A stretch of 64,000 nt of DNA from CAZNFR01 sp964572225 (GTDB taxonomy: Bacteria; Bacteroidota; Bacteroidia; Bacteroidales; GCA-2748055), in contig CAZNFR010000003.1 of NCBI GenBank assembly GCA_964572225.1, forward strand, positions 1 to 64,000, written 5' to 3'. Shown piece by piece: positions 9,039-17,399 of this stretch (position 1 is its first letter; each line of letters starts with the position of its first letter). The notes under the pieces were generated by a model, which saw nothing but the letters and a program-made list of their open reading frames with translations, ran no database searches and had not been told where the DNA came from. The translations under genes were made by a program, and so were the position numbers.

Positions 9039-9962
9039 ATGAGTTCGCAGGCAAAAGCATATATTTTTGCCGCTGCAACCATTCTTTTCTGGAGCACGGT
9101 TGCCACAGCCTTCAAGCTGGCTCTTGTGGATCAGAGACCACTTCAGGTTCTCCTGGTTGCCACTTTAACGGCAACCCTGATATTCCTGACTTCCCTGGCT
9201 ATGCAGGGAAAACTGAAAATCATAAAACAACAGACCTTGAAGCAATGGAGTTACTCCATGCTTATGGGTCTTATAAATCCTTTCCTTTATTACCTCCTTC
9301 TTTTCAGGGCCTATTCGCAATTGCCGGCACAGGTGGCCCAGCCCCTGAATATGATCTGGCCCATTGTCCTGGTACTGATTTCGGTCCCTCTCCTGGGACA
9401 AAAAATCGGCTTGAAAAGCATAATTGCTCTTTTCATTAGTTTTTCGGGGGTAGTGCTGGTATCTTCCCAGGGGGCGGGAGAAGCATTTGATCCATCTCAG
9501 GTACCTTTTATGCTGCTGGCTGTCAGTACCACAATTTTCTGGTCCTTCTTCTGGATCCTGAACGTCAGGGATAAAAGAGACGAAAGCCTCAAGCTGTTTA
9601 TGAGCTTCCTGTTTTCCCTGGTTTACCTCGGGGCTGCCAGCATTATTACAGGAGTTTTTCCGGAAGCGGATATCAGGAAACAGCTATTCAATATCTATAT
9701 AGGCTTTTTTGAAATGGGACTGGCATTCCTGTTTTGGCTCCGGGCTCTCAGTCTTTCTTCCACAACTGATAAAGTAAGCAATCTGATCTTCATAATTCCC
9801 TTTATATCCCTTATCTTTATCCATTTCCTGCTGGGAGAGGAGATATTCATGACGACGGTTTACGGTCTCCTGCTGGTGATTTTGGGGATCCTCATTCAAA
9901 GATCTGGAAAAACAATTGGGAAAAATGCAAGACAAACCACAAAGGATAATACTGGGGATTGA
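9039..9962 (+). CDS. EamA/DMT-family transporter
   Basis: 307 residues with about ten hydrophobic helices arranged as two EamA repeats of five (roughly 5-140 and 150-290), typical of drug/metabolite transporters of the inner membrane. WSTVATAFKLAL in helix 1 and PLNMIWPIVLVLISVPLLGQK at the end of repeat 1 are family-like. Substrate unknown; relatives export amino acids, nucleobases or small metabolites. It begins 6 bp after serS and its 3' end overlaps ruvC by 38 bp. Confidence 0.9.
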   Translation: MSSQAKAYIFAAATILFWSTVATAFKLALVDQRPLQVLLVATLTATLIFLTSLAMQGKLKIIKQQTLKQWSYSMLMGLINPFLYYLLLFRAYSQLPAQVAQPLNMIWPIVLVLISVPLLGQKIGLKSIIALFISFSGVVLVSSQGAGEAFDPSQVPFMLLAVSTTIFWSFFWILNVRDKRDESLKLFMSFLFSLVYLGAASIITGVFPEADIRKQLFNIYIGFFEMGLAFLFWLRALSLSSTTDKVSNLIFIIPFISLIFIHFLLGEEIFMTTVYGLLLVILGILIQRSGKTIGKNARQTTKDNTGD

Positions 9963-10482
9963 TCCCGGGACAAACATCATGGGATTTGGGATACTTGCCA
10001 TCGAAAGCAAGCAACCCCGCTTAATGCAGATGGGTGTGGTTAACCTCAACAAGCTCAGGGATCCCTACCTGAAGCTAAAAGAAATATTCAGGGAAACCAT
10101 TCGCCTTATTGAAACCCATCTTCCGGATGAGCTTGCCATTGAAGCTCCATTTTACGGGAAAAATGTGCAAAGTATGCTTAAACTGGGAAGAGCCCAGGGA
10201 GTCGCTATTGCGGCGGCACTTTCCAGGGACCTACCCGTATTTGAATATGCCCCAAGGAAAATCAAAATGGCGATAACCGGGCGTGGAGCTGCTTCCAAAG
10301 AACAGGTTGCCGGCTTCCTTGAAAAAATACTCTCAATACCTGAGTTACCGGAAAACCTGGATGCAACAGACGGACTTGCTGTTGCACTCTGTCATTTTTA
10401 TCAGGACAGGGCTATTAAAAGCAATAAAAACTATTCAGGCTGGAGTGATTTTATCAAGAAGAACCCCGACAGGCTGGGTTAA
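9925..10482 (+). CDS. ruvC: Crossover junction endodeoxyribonuclease RuvC
   Basis: 185 residues from the ATG at 9925; a TTG at 9916 would add three. RuvC is the Holliday-junction resolvase acting with RuvAB. Acidic active-site residues are visible in the expected order: IILGIDPGT (first Asp), LAIEAPFYGKN (Glu), and LDATDGLAVALCH (C-terminal Asp pair). KLGRAQGVAIAAA is also family-typical. The start lies inside the end of the EamA gene, suggesting coupled translation. ruvA and ruvB are not in this window. Confidence 0.96.
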   Translation: MQDKPQRIILGIDPGTNIMGFGILAIESKQPRLMQMGVVNLNKLRDPYLKLKEIFRETIRLIETHLPDELAIEAPFYGKNVQSMLKLGRAQGVAIAAALSRDLPVFEYAPRKIKMAITGRGAASKEQVAGFLEKILSIPELPENLDATDGLAVALCHFYQDRAIKSNKNYSGWSDFIKKNPDRLG

Positions 10483-10490
10483 AAGGGTCA

Positions 10491-10883
10491 CTAAAGAGCA
10501 GATTTGATTTTTTCGGCAATGGAAGCGAGCTCCTCATCGCTGAGTTTAAGCTTGGGCCTGCTGAATTCAATATCATGCAGGTTATTGATAGGTATCAGAT
10601 GTAGATGAGCATGCGGAACCTCCAGTCCGAGAACAGCTACTCCTACTCTCTTGCAGTCCATCACTGAATCAATTGCCCTGGCTACCTTTCTTGCGAAAAC
10701 ATGCAGGCCTGACAGTAATTCATCGTCGAGATCAAAGATATAATCGATTTCCTGTTTGGGAATTACCAGAGTATGTCCCTTGGCAAGAGGATTAATATCC
10801 AGGAAAGCTAGGTATTTTTCATTCTCTGCAATTACATGAGCAGGGATTTCCTTGTTTACGATTTTGGTAAAAATGGATGCCAT
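10491..10883 (-). CDS. HIT family protein (histidine-triad nucleotide hydrolase/transferase)
   Basis: 130 residues starting MASIFTKIVNKEIPAHV at the ATG 10883. The catalytic histidine triad is HAHLHLIPI near residue 100, and LVIPKQEIDYIFDL is the usual substrate-pocket stretch. Close relatives hydrolyse AMP-lysine or AMP-NH2-type adenylates; the physiological substrate is uncertain. It starts 4 bp after the greA stop, so the two form a short operon. The open frame extends 24 codons upstream but that part lies inside greA, so the inner ATG is chosen. Confidence 0.93.
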   Translation of the reverse strand: MASIFTKIVNKEIPAHVIAENEKYLAFLDINPLAKGHTLVIPKQEIDYIFDLDDELLSGLHVFARKVARAIDSVMDCKRVGVAVLGLEVPHAHLHLIPINNLHDIEFSRPKLKLSDEELASIAEKIKSAL

Positions 10884-10887
10884 ATGC

Positions 10888-11361
10888 TTATTTTGAAATG
10901 TTAACGATCTCGTATTCAACATTCCCTGAAGGAATCTTAACGTTAACCACGTCACCTACCTTTTTACCCATCAAACCCTTTGCAATAGGTGTGTTTACCG
11001 AGATCTTTCCCGCCCTCAGATCGGCCTCCGATTCAGAGACTATGGTATATTCCACCACACTACTGTTTGACTTATTCAGTATTTTCACCCTGTTAAGGAT
11101 CTGAACGGTAGAAATATCAATTCTGGACTCATCAATTATCCGGGCATTTGCTACCTGATCTTCCAGTTTGGAAATTTTTAATTCAAGAATTCCCTGGGCC
11201 TCTTTGGCTGCATCATATTCAGCGTTTTCAGAAAGGTCACCTTTGTCTCTGGCCTCTGCAATCTGCCTTGATATTTCCGGTCTTTCAATGGTTTTTAACC
11301 TTTCCAATTCTGATTTTAACTTATTCAGACCTTCCTGTGTCATGTAAACCTGCTTTGCCAT
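10888..11361 (-). CDS. greA: Transcription elongation factor GreA
   Basis: 157 residues, standard GreA length. The N-terminal coiled coil (about 1-75) ends in the tip DLSENAEYDAAKE, whose acidic residues reach the RNA polymerase active site and stimulate transcript cleavage. The C-terminal FKBP-like globular domain includes TPIAKGLMGKKVGDVV. It rescues backtracked polymerase. First gene of a two-gene unit with the HIT protein. The upstream 144 bp are A/T-rich with no clear TAnnTTTG box. Confidence 0.97.
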   Translation of the reverse strand: MAKQVYMTQEGLNKLKSELERLKTIERPEISRQIAEARDKGDLSENAEYDAAKEAQGILELKISKLEDQVANARIIDESRIDISTVQILNRVKILNKSNSSVVEYTIVSESEADLRAGKISVNTPIAKGLMGKKVGDVVNVKIPSGNVEYEIVNISK

Positions 11362-11505
11362 GGTTTTTTGCTTAAAGTGAGATAAAATAAAAAAGAGACC
11401 AGGGATCTTCCTGAACTCTTTCGGGGGTAAAATTAGGTAAATTTTTCCTTTTTCTAAAGAAATTTAATATCTAATTAAGACAATACTAAGATGAAATCGG
11501 CTAAA

Positions 11506-12015
11506 TCAGAAATACTTAGGATTAATAAGCTCACTATATATAACCGCTTTGCGTGCATCAAAATCTTTTCTGAATTCGTCGACAAATGCATTGGATTTTT
11601 TATATCCGACTGCCTTAGGGGTTTTAATCGAATGCATTATCCTCTGATACTGGTCCTCTATTCTCTCAGGGTAAGATTCTGCCCTGGGAGAGCCAGGAAC
11701 TTCATCCAACCGGCTTACCGGCTTATCGAGAGTAGAATATGGCGTATCGAGGGTGGAGCCTGACATGGATTCGACCGAGTGTTCAGACTCATCAAGAATA
11801 TCAACGGAGGATTCAATATCATCCAAATTCCGGTCAACATCTTCAAAAAGCGAATTAAAATTATCTGAGAAAGTCCGTCCTTTGGCCTGCATTTCCTCTT
11901 CAGATGACGGCACAGGCTGGGTTTGAGCCGGTCTTTTCTTCTTACCAAGGGCACCTACGGCAATGAAAATGATGGTAAATATTAAATAAATGAGGGTATC
12001 AAAATCAATTTCCAT
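11506..12015 (-). CDS. Membrane-anchored hypothetical protein
   Basis: 169 residues from ATG 12015; an upstream TTG at 12090 would add 25 residues ahead of the membrane segment and is less likely. One N-terminal transmembrane helix (IYLIFTIIFIAVGALG, about residues 8-23) is followed by KKKRP, indicating a cytoplasmic C-terminal part under the positive-inside rule. The rest is acidic and Ser-rich, probably disordered (about 30-115), with a short more ordered basic end. No known domain recognised. Short anchors of this shape are common in Bacteroidota and may act as scaffolds, but that is not shown here. Confidence 0.7.
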   Translation of the reverse strand: MEIDFDTLIYLIFTIIFIAVGALGKKKRPAQTQPVPSSEEEMQAKGRTFSDNFNSLFEDVDRNLDDIESSVDILDESEHSVESMSGSTLDTPYSTLDKPVSRLDEVPGSPRAESYPERIEDQYQRIMHSIKTPKAVGYKKSNAFVDEFRKDFDARKAVIYSELINPKYF

Positions 12016-12106
12016 TGTACATTTGCGTTTTAGTATACTATGCAGGCGGAAAAATCGTTCATTTAATTTCCGCAGGTTATAAAAATACAAAATTTAAATC
12101 AGCAGA

Positions 12107-12559
12107 GTGATTTGTGCATTAAAAAATCATCACTTGATAAGGATAACATTGGTAATTGGTTTTTTGTTGCTTAGTTCATCCAATTGCGACCGTGAGAAAT
12201 TTGACTTTCCTTACGTCCCCATCAATTTAAGTCTGGACCTCACGGCCGATCTGGGACTTATCGGCGTCGGAGAAACCTACACGGATGAGTTTCTAGGAAA
12301 TTACGGTGTTGGGGGATTGATAATTTACCGTGCCGACCTTTATGATTACCGGGTATATGATCTCACCTGCACCTATGAACCCGATTACAGTTGTACTACT
12401 CAGGAGGATGACAGTTTCGACGGGGTCACGGAATGCCCCTGTTGCGGTTCAAGATATCTGATCATCCAGGGTTCAGATGTGCTGGAAGGTCCTGCCGTCT
12501 ACCCCCTTGTAGAGTACAATGCGGTAATTGACGGGGGTTTTCTGCGCATTGTGAATTAA
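12107..12559 (+). CDS. Rieske-like lipoprotein without the histidine ligands
   Basis: 150 residues from a GTG. A hydrophobic N-terminus ends in LLSSSNC (Cys27), a plausible lipobox. The C-terminal half has the layout of a Rieske fold: CTY at 88-90, then CPCCGS at 110-115, followed by QGSDVLEGPAVYPL, which mirrors the second cluster loop and GPA..PL stretch of Rieske proteins. In true Rieske proteins the boxes are CxH and CxxH; here Tyr and Cys occupy the His positions, and Cys96 lies between. A 2Fe-2S Rieske cluster is therefore unlikely; a structural zinc or disulfides are possible. Probably periplasmic. It converges with a small minus-strand ORF. Function unknown; similar Cys-only proteins are, as I recall, widespread in Bacteroidota. 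Confidence 0.72.
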   Translation: MICALKNHHLIRITLVIGFLLLSSSNCDREKFDFPYVPINLSLDLTADLGLIGVGETYTDEFLGNYGVGGLIIYRADLYDYRVYDLTCTYEPDYSCTTQEDDSFDGVTECPCCGSRYLIIQGSDVLEGPAVYPLVEYNAVIDGGFLRIVN

Positions 12560-12720
12560 TCCAACCCTTCTTTCTGTCCCATATTCCTGTATAGATGGTA
12601 AGCACAATCGGGTCCGATCAGTTTTTTTGCTCCGGAAGGAGGAAGTTTGATCTTACCCCGGAGTATAAGATTTCGATATTTATACTTCAGCCTGAGATCA
12701 TTGAAATCTTCTCTTTCCAT
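12556..12720 (-). CDS. Small basic hypothetical protein (54 aa)
   Basis: On the minus strand an ATG at 12720 opens a 54-codon frame (MEREDFNDLRLKYKYRNL..., ending MGQKEGLD) stopping at 12556, overlapping the end of the lipoprotein gene by 4 bp. It fills most of the gap before ahcY. The sequence is a plausible small protein: charged N-terminal helix, then KLPPSGAKKLIG and one Cys. It sits 26 bp downstream of the ahcY stop on the same strand and could be its operon partner. No family recognised; it may still be chance. Confidence 0.45.
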   Translation of the reverse strand: MEREDFNDLRLKYKYRNLILRGKIKLPPSGAKKLIGPDCAYHLYRNMGQKEGLD

Positions 12721-12746
12721 TTTTTTTAAAAATCTTGAACCAGGGA

Positions 12747-14171
12747 TTAATACCGGTAATGATCGGGCTTAAAGGGTCCTTCTTTCGGCACACCCAGATA
12801 ATCGGCCTGTTCATCGGTAAGGGTGGTCAGTTTAACTCCCAGTTGCCTGAGGTGAAGTCTGGCCACTTCCTCGTCCAGCTTTTTAGGTAAGCGATAAACA
12901 TCGATATCATAATCATGTTGCCATAGATCGATCTGAGCAAGGGTTTGATTAGTAAATGAATTGCTCATTACAAAGGAAGGATGTCCTGTGGCACAGCCAA
13001 GATTTACCAGCCGCCCTTCGGCCAACAGATAGATGGCATTTCCATTAGGGAAAAGGTATTTATCCACCTGGGGCTTAATGTTGATCCTTTCAATTTCAGC
13101 AGATTCATTCAGGGCATCCACCTGGATCTCATTATCAAAGTGTCCGATGTTACATACGATGGCCTGATCTTTCATCTGCTTCATATGGTCCAGGGTGATC
13201 ACATCACGGTTACCCGTGGCGGTCACAAAAATATTCCCTTCCCGCAGGGCATCTTCAGTTGTGGTAACCTCAAAGCCTTCCATGGAAGCCTGAAGGGCGC
13301 AGATGGGATCAATTTCAGTAACAAGTACCCTGGCACCATAAGACCTCATGGAGTGGGCACAGCCCTTGCCAACATCCCCATAACCCAACACTACTACAAC
13401 CTTCCCTGCAATCATCACATCGGTAGCCCGTTTAATTCCGTCGGCCAGGGATTCCCTGCACCCGTAAAGATTATCAAATTTCGACTTGGTAACGGAATCG
13501 TTAACATTAATAGCCGGGAAAAGCAGAGTACCTTTTTCTTTCATCTGGTAAAGACGGTGTACCCCCGTGGTGGTTTCTTCAGAAACACCCTTAATTTCGG
13601 GTACGATCCTTTGCCAGCGGGTGGGATCTTCCTTCAGAATAGCTTTGAGCTGATTAAGAATTACGCCTTCCTCTCGGTTGCCGGGTTTCCTGTCGAGCAG
13701 AGTGGGATCTTTCTCAGCCTGAAAACCCTGGTGGATCATCAAAGTGGCATCCCCACCATCGTCTACCAGGATATTAGGACCTTTTCCCCCTTCAAAATTA
13801 AGCGCCTGTGCAGTACACCACCAATATTCTTCCAAAGTCTCACCTTTCCACGCAAATACAGGAATACCCGCTGCAGCGATGGCTGCTGCTGCATGATCCT
13901 GGGTAGAAAATATATTGCAGCTTGCCCATCGTACTTCTGCACCCAGGGCAGTAAGCGTTTCGATAAGCACCGCTGTTTGAACGGTCATATGCAGTGAACC
14001 GGTAATTCTGGCTCCTTTCAGAGGTTGTTCTGTGGCATACTTTTTCCGTATGGTCATCAGCCCCGGCATTTCCTTTTCCGCTATTTCAATCTCCTTCCTC
14101 CCAAACTCAGCAAGGCTCAGGTCCTTAACTTTATAAGGGAGACTTTCCACCTTTGTTGTCAGATTTTCCAT
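12747..14171 (-). CDS. ahcY: Adenosylhomocysteinase
   Basis: 474 residues from ATG 14171, typical of the long bacterial/eukaryotic SAH hydrolase. It reversibly splits S-adenosylhomocysteine into adenosine and homocysteine, keeping methylation reactions going. Visible motifs: TGSLHMTVQTAVLIETL at the N-terminus, SCNIFSTQDHAAAA, NAIN-type NVNDSVTKSKFDNLYGCRES with the catalytic Lys and Asp, VVVLGYGDVGKGCA (NAD-binding Rossmann motif) and GHPSFVMSNSFTNQTLAQ near the C-terminus. The frame extends 20 codons upstream, but these overlap the end of ribF; the Met before ENLTTK is the natural start, 1 bp from the ribF stop, so ribF-ahcY are probably co-transcribed. Confidence 0.98.
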   Translation of the reverse strand: MENLTTKVESLPYKVKDLSLAEFGRKEIEIAEKEMPGLMTIRKKYATEQPLKGARITGSLHMTVQTAVLIETLTALGAEVRWASCNIFSTQDHAAAAIAAAGIPVFAWKGETLEEYWWCTAQALNFEGGKGPNILVDDGGDATLMIHQGFQAEKDPTLLDRKPGNREEGVILNQLKAILKEDPTRWQRIVPEIKGVSEETTTGVHRLYQMKEKGTLLFPAINVNDSVTKSKFDNLYGCRESLADGIKRATDVMIAGKVVVVLGYGDVGKGCAHSMRSYGARVLVTEIDPICALQASMEGFEVTTTEDALREGNIFVTATGNRDVITLDHMKQMKDQAIVCNIGHFDNEIQVDALNESAEIERINIKPQVDKYLFPNGNAIYLLAEGRLVNLGCATGHPSFVMSNSFTNQTLAQIDLWQHDYDIDVYRLPKKLDEEVARLHLRQLGVKLTTLTDEQADYLGVPKEGPFKPDHYRY

Positions 14172-14172
14172 T

Positions 14173-15126
14173 TTATATAATCTCTTTTTTAAAAATTTCT
14201 GCAAATATACGAACTGTCTCTGCTTTATCAATTTCCAACTGGTCTTTTAACTCCTTTATGGATCCAAATTTCTTTTCCTCCCTCATTTTAAAATAAAACC
14301 TGACATTCACTCTCTTACCATAGAGGTCCCCTTCAAAATTAAACAAATGAACTTCGATGGTTCTTACCTTGCTGTCTTTCTCCAGGGTCGGCCTGAATCC
14401 AATATTAAGCATACCCCTGTGAATTTTACCCTTGTATTCGGTTTCAACACCATAAACACCGGTTGGAGGAATAATCTTATTCTCATCTTCGACTTTCACA
14501 TTGGCCGTGGGAAATCCAATCTCCCTGCCTATCCGGTTTCCCTGAATTACTTCACCGGTTATAAAAAAGGGATAGCCCAGGAAGGCATTGGCTTCATCGA
14601 TATTCCCCTTCTCAATGGCATCCCGTATAATTGAGGAACTAATCTGCACCGAACCAAACTCAACGGCCTCAACCCTGGATATTCTGAACCCATACAATTC
14701 GGCACATTCCTGAAGTTTTGTATAATCACCCTCACGGCCCTTACCAAATTTATGGTCAAATCCCACAAGCAGAGAATGAATACCCAGTTTATCAACCAGA
14801 TACTTCTTCACAAACTCACATGAGCCCACTTGGGAAAATTCAGTCGTAAAGGGTATCAACACGAGGTGTTCGACTTTGTGCTCCTTAAGCAATATGATTT
14901 TCTCCTCAAGGGTAGTAAGGAAACGCAGGCTCTCAGGATTCTTGTTAAGTACTTTTCTCGGATGAGGCCAAAGGGTTACCACCACGCTCTCTCCTTTGTG
15001 GGTTGCAGCATCCTGCTTTAAACTCTTCAGTAAATGCAGATGTCCGACGTGAACCCCGTCAAAGATCCCAATGGTGACCGAAGGCCTTACCGCACGAAAA
15101 TTGTCTATGGATTCCCAAACCTTCAT
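14173..15126 (-). CDS. ribF: Bifunctional riboflavin kinase / FAD synthetase
   Basis: 317 residues, the usual length. The N-terminal FMN adenylyltransferase domain has GIFDGVHVGHLHLL (HxGH nucleotide-binding motif) and SSSIIRDAIEKGNI (ISSTxxR-like). The C-terminal flavokinase domain starts near residue 185 with GNRIGREIGFPTANV and includes GVYGVETEYKGK and the NIGFRPTLE stretch. It turns riboflavin into FMN, then FAD. Its stop lies 1 bp from the ahcY start codon. Upstream is a 181-bp divergent gap facing the branching enzyme. Confidence 0.97.
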   Translation of the reverse strand: MKVWESIDNFRAVRPSVTIGIFDGVHVGHLHLLKSLKQDAATHKGESVVVTLWPHPRKVLNKNPESLRFLTTLEEKIILLKEHKVEHLVLIPFTTEFSQVGSCEFVKKYLVDKLGIHSLLVGFDHKFGKGREGDYTKLQECAELYGFRISRVEAVEFGSVQISSSIIRDAIEKGNIDEANAFLGYPFFITGEVIQGNRIGREIGFPTANVKVEDENKIIPPTGVYGVETEYKGKIHRGMLNIGFRPTLEKDSKVRTIEVHLFNFEGDLYGKRVNVRFYFKMREEKKFGSIKELKDQLEIDKAETVRIFAEIFKKEII

Positions 15127-15307
15127 TGCTTGACCAAAATTAACAAAATTGCAGACAAGAATGTTCTAAATATAGTATAAACAGATCAGGAAAAAGGGGG
15201 AACAAAGTTTTTTTCTGATGGTTTATTTGGTTAAATTTCACTCCTGGATCAACGTGTGTTGTATGGCTTAAACTTTGTCGGTTCAGAGTCTGTAAAATCT
15301 CGAAAAT

Positions 15308-17326
15308 GTGAAGGAAAAACCGGAAATACTTTTGGTTGACCCCTGGCTTGAACCCTTTGGAGACATGATCCGAAGGCGCAGGGAAGCCATATTCCTGAAG
15401 GCTGAGGCATTGACCGGGGAATCTATGGATCTTGGCAGTTTTGCCAACGGTCATCTTTACTTCGGTGCACATAAGGACGCAGGAGAGTGGATTTTCAGAG
15501 AATGGGCTCCCAATGCAACCGAATTATATCTTACCGGAAGCTTTAACAACTGGCAAACCCTGCCTGCCTTTCGATTCAAAAGAGTGGGTAACCATAACTG
15601 GGAATTGCGGCTTCAGGAAAATGAGATAACACATAAGGACCTGTATAAGATAAGGATACGGTGGAAGGAAGGGGAAGCAGACAGGATACCTGCCTGGGCC
15701 TTCAGGGTGGTTCAGGACCCGGTGAGCCTTATCTTTAATGCCCAGATCTGGGATCCTCCGGAATTATACTCTTGGGCAAATCCTGTTTTCGTCCCGGAAG
15801 AGGGTCCGCCTCTGATTTATGAAGCCCATGTAGGTATGGCCACCGAAGAACCCAAAGTGGGTACCTACAAGGAATTTCGTGAACGGATTCTTCCAAGGGT
15901 GAAAGATGCCGGTTACAATACCCTTCAGCTCATGGCTATCCAGGAACACCCCTATTACGGTTCCTTCGGGTATCACGTAAGCAGTTTTTTTGCACCATCC
16001 TCCCGCTTTGGCGAACCTGAAGAATTGAAGCGGCTAATTGATGAGGCTCATGGTATGGGAATAAGGGTGATCATGGATCTGGTCCATTCGCATGCGGTGA
16101 AAAATGAACTGGAAGGCCTGGGCAATTACGATGGAAGTGGTGACCTTTTCTTTCATAGTGGAGAGAGGAGGGAGCATGTCGCCTGGGATAGTCTTTGTTT
16201 TAACTATGGTAAAACCGGGGTAATCCATTTCCTGCTTTCCAATATCAAGTACTGGCTGGAGGAATTCCGTTTCGATGGATTCCGTTTCGATGGGATCACC
16301 AGTATGTTGTTTCTTGATCACGGACTAAATCGCGATTTTACCAGTTATGATATGTATTTCGACGGCGGACAGGATGAAGAGGCGATTACCTACCTGGGGC
16401 TGGCCAATATGTTGCTTCATAAGGTAAATCCATCGGGACTCAGCATTGCTGAAGAAATGAGCGGTTATCCCGGTCTGGGAGCAAAGCTGGAAGATGGCGG
16501 ACTCGGATTTGACTATAGGATGGCTATGGGAACCCCCGATTACTGGATCAGGATCATCAAGGAAAAAAAGGATGAAGAATGGGATATGGAAGAGATGTTT
16601 CATGAGCTGACCCAGAAAAGGGCTGAGGAGAAAACAGTGGGATATTCCGAATCCCATGATCAGGCCCTGGTAGGGGATAAGACCATAATATTCAGACTTA
16701 TCGATGCCGATATGTACTATAATATGAATAAGGAATCGGGGAACCTGAACGTGGACCGGGGAATCGCACTGCACAAAATGATCCGACTCATCACGGCATC
16801 AACATCGGGGGATGCTTATCTGAATTTTATGGGTAATGAATTTGGACACCCGGAATGGATCGACTTTCCCCGGGAAGGAAATAACTGGTCATATCAGTAT
16901 TCGCGAAGACAATGGAGCCTGGTCGATAATAAGGACCTGAAATATCATTTTCTGGGCGATTTCGACCGGGAAATGCTGAGAATACTTTCAGAAAGCCGCC
17001 TTCTGAGTGAACCAATGGTTGAAAGGATGCATATAAACAATCATGATAAAGTTCTGGCATATAAAAGAAAGGACCTTCTTTTCATTTTTAATTTTCATCC
17101 TGGCCGTTCCTATGAAGGTTATGGTGTACCTTGCCACCCGGGCTCCTATAATCCGGTGCTTTCGACCGACACTGCTACTTTTGGGGGATACGAAAGAATT
17201 AGAGAAAATGCAAAATACTTCTCGGTTCCGGAAAAAACTTTCTCTCCCCTTCATATGCTGAAGATCTACCTTCCCAGCAGAACCGCTGTGGTGTTAAGAC
17301 ACATTCCCAGTAAGAGGGTTTATTAG
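15308..17326 (+). CDS. Glycogen (1,4-alpha-glucan) branching enzyme, eukaryotic type
   Basis: 672 residues from a GTG at 15308 (an ATG two bases earlier is out of frame and stops at once). It cuts alpha-1,4 chains and rejoins them through alpha-1,6 bonds. An N-terminal CBM48-like beta domain (about 55-165, REWAPNATELYLTGSFN) precedes a GH13 barrel. Active-site boxes: DLVHSHA, FRFDGITSM with the nucleophile Asp, SIAEEMSGYPG with the acid/base Glu, and SESHDQALVGDKT with the transition-state Asp. The last two resemble eukaryotic GBE1 (GH13 subfamily 8) far more than E. coli GlgB. It is transcribed towards the synthase-phosphorylase fusion gene, which belongs to the same pathway. Confidence 0.94.
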   Translation: MKEKPEILLVDPWLEPFGDMIRRRREAIFLKAEALTGESMDLGSFANGHLYFGAHKDAGEWIFREWAPNATELYLTGSFNNWQTLPAFRFKRVGNHNWELRLQENEITHKDLYKIRIRWKEGEADRIPAWAFRVVQDPVSLIFNAQIWDPPELYSWANPVFVPEEGPPLIYEAHVGMATEEPKVGTYKEFRERILPRVKDAGYNTLQLMAIQEHPYYGSFGYHVSSFFAPSSRFGEPEELKRLIDEAHGMGIRVIMDLVHSHAVKNELEGLGNYDGSGDLFFHSGERREHVAWDSLCFNYGKTGVIHFLLSNIKYWLEEFRFDGFRFDGITSMLFLDHGLNRDFTSYDMYFDGGQDEEAITYLGLANMLLHKVNPSGLSIAEEMSGYPGLGAKLEDGGLGFDYRMAMGTPDYWIRIIKEKKDEEWDMEEMFHELTQKRAEEKTVGYSESHDQALVGDKTIIFRLIDADMYYNMNKESGNLNVDRGIALHKMIRLITASTSGDAYLNFMGNEFGHPEWIDFPREGNNWSYQYSRRQWSLVDNKDLKYHFLGDFDREMLRILSESRLLSEPMVERMHINNHDKVLAYKRKDLLFIFNFHPGRSYEGYGVPCHPGSYNPVLSTDTATFGGYERIRENAKYFSVPEKTFSPLHMLKIYLPSRTAVVLRHIPSKRVY

Positions 17327-17356
17327 AGAAAAGAGGCATTTTTAGTTCGGGTTAGA

Positions 17357-17390
17357 ATTGATCCTGCCTCCTTGTGGAAGCAGAATCAAT
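17357..17390. terminator. Hairpin between two convergent glycogen genes
   Basis: ATTGAT (17357-17362) pairs with ATCAAT (17385-17390); CTGC pairs with GCAG and TCC with GGA around a TTGT loop, with two C/A mismatches. The dyad reads similarly from both strands and sits between the stops of the branching enzyme and the fusion gene. There is no T-tract, so it may protect 3' ends rather than terminate by itself. Confidence 0.5.
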
Positions 17391-17399
17391 ACCCTATGG

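Noticed and set aside
9925..10482. ruvC overlap with the EamA gene as a sign of a frameshift
   Set aside because: Both proteins are full length with intact motifs, and short overlaps are common in this window.
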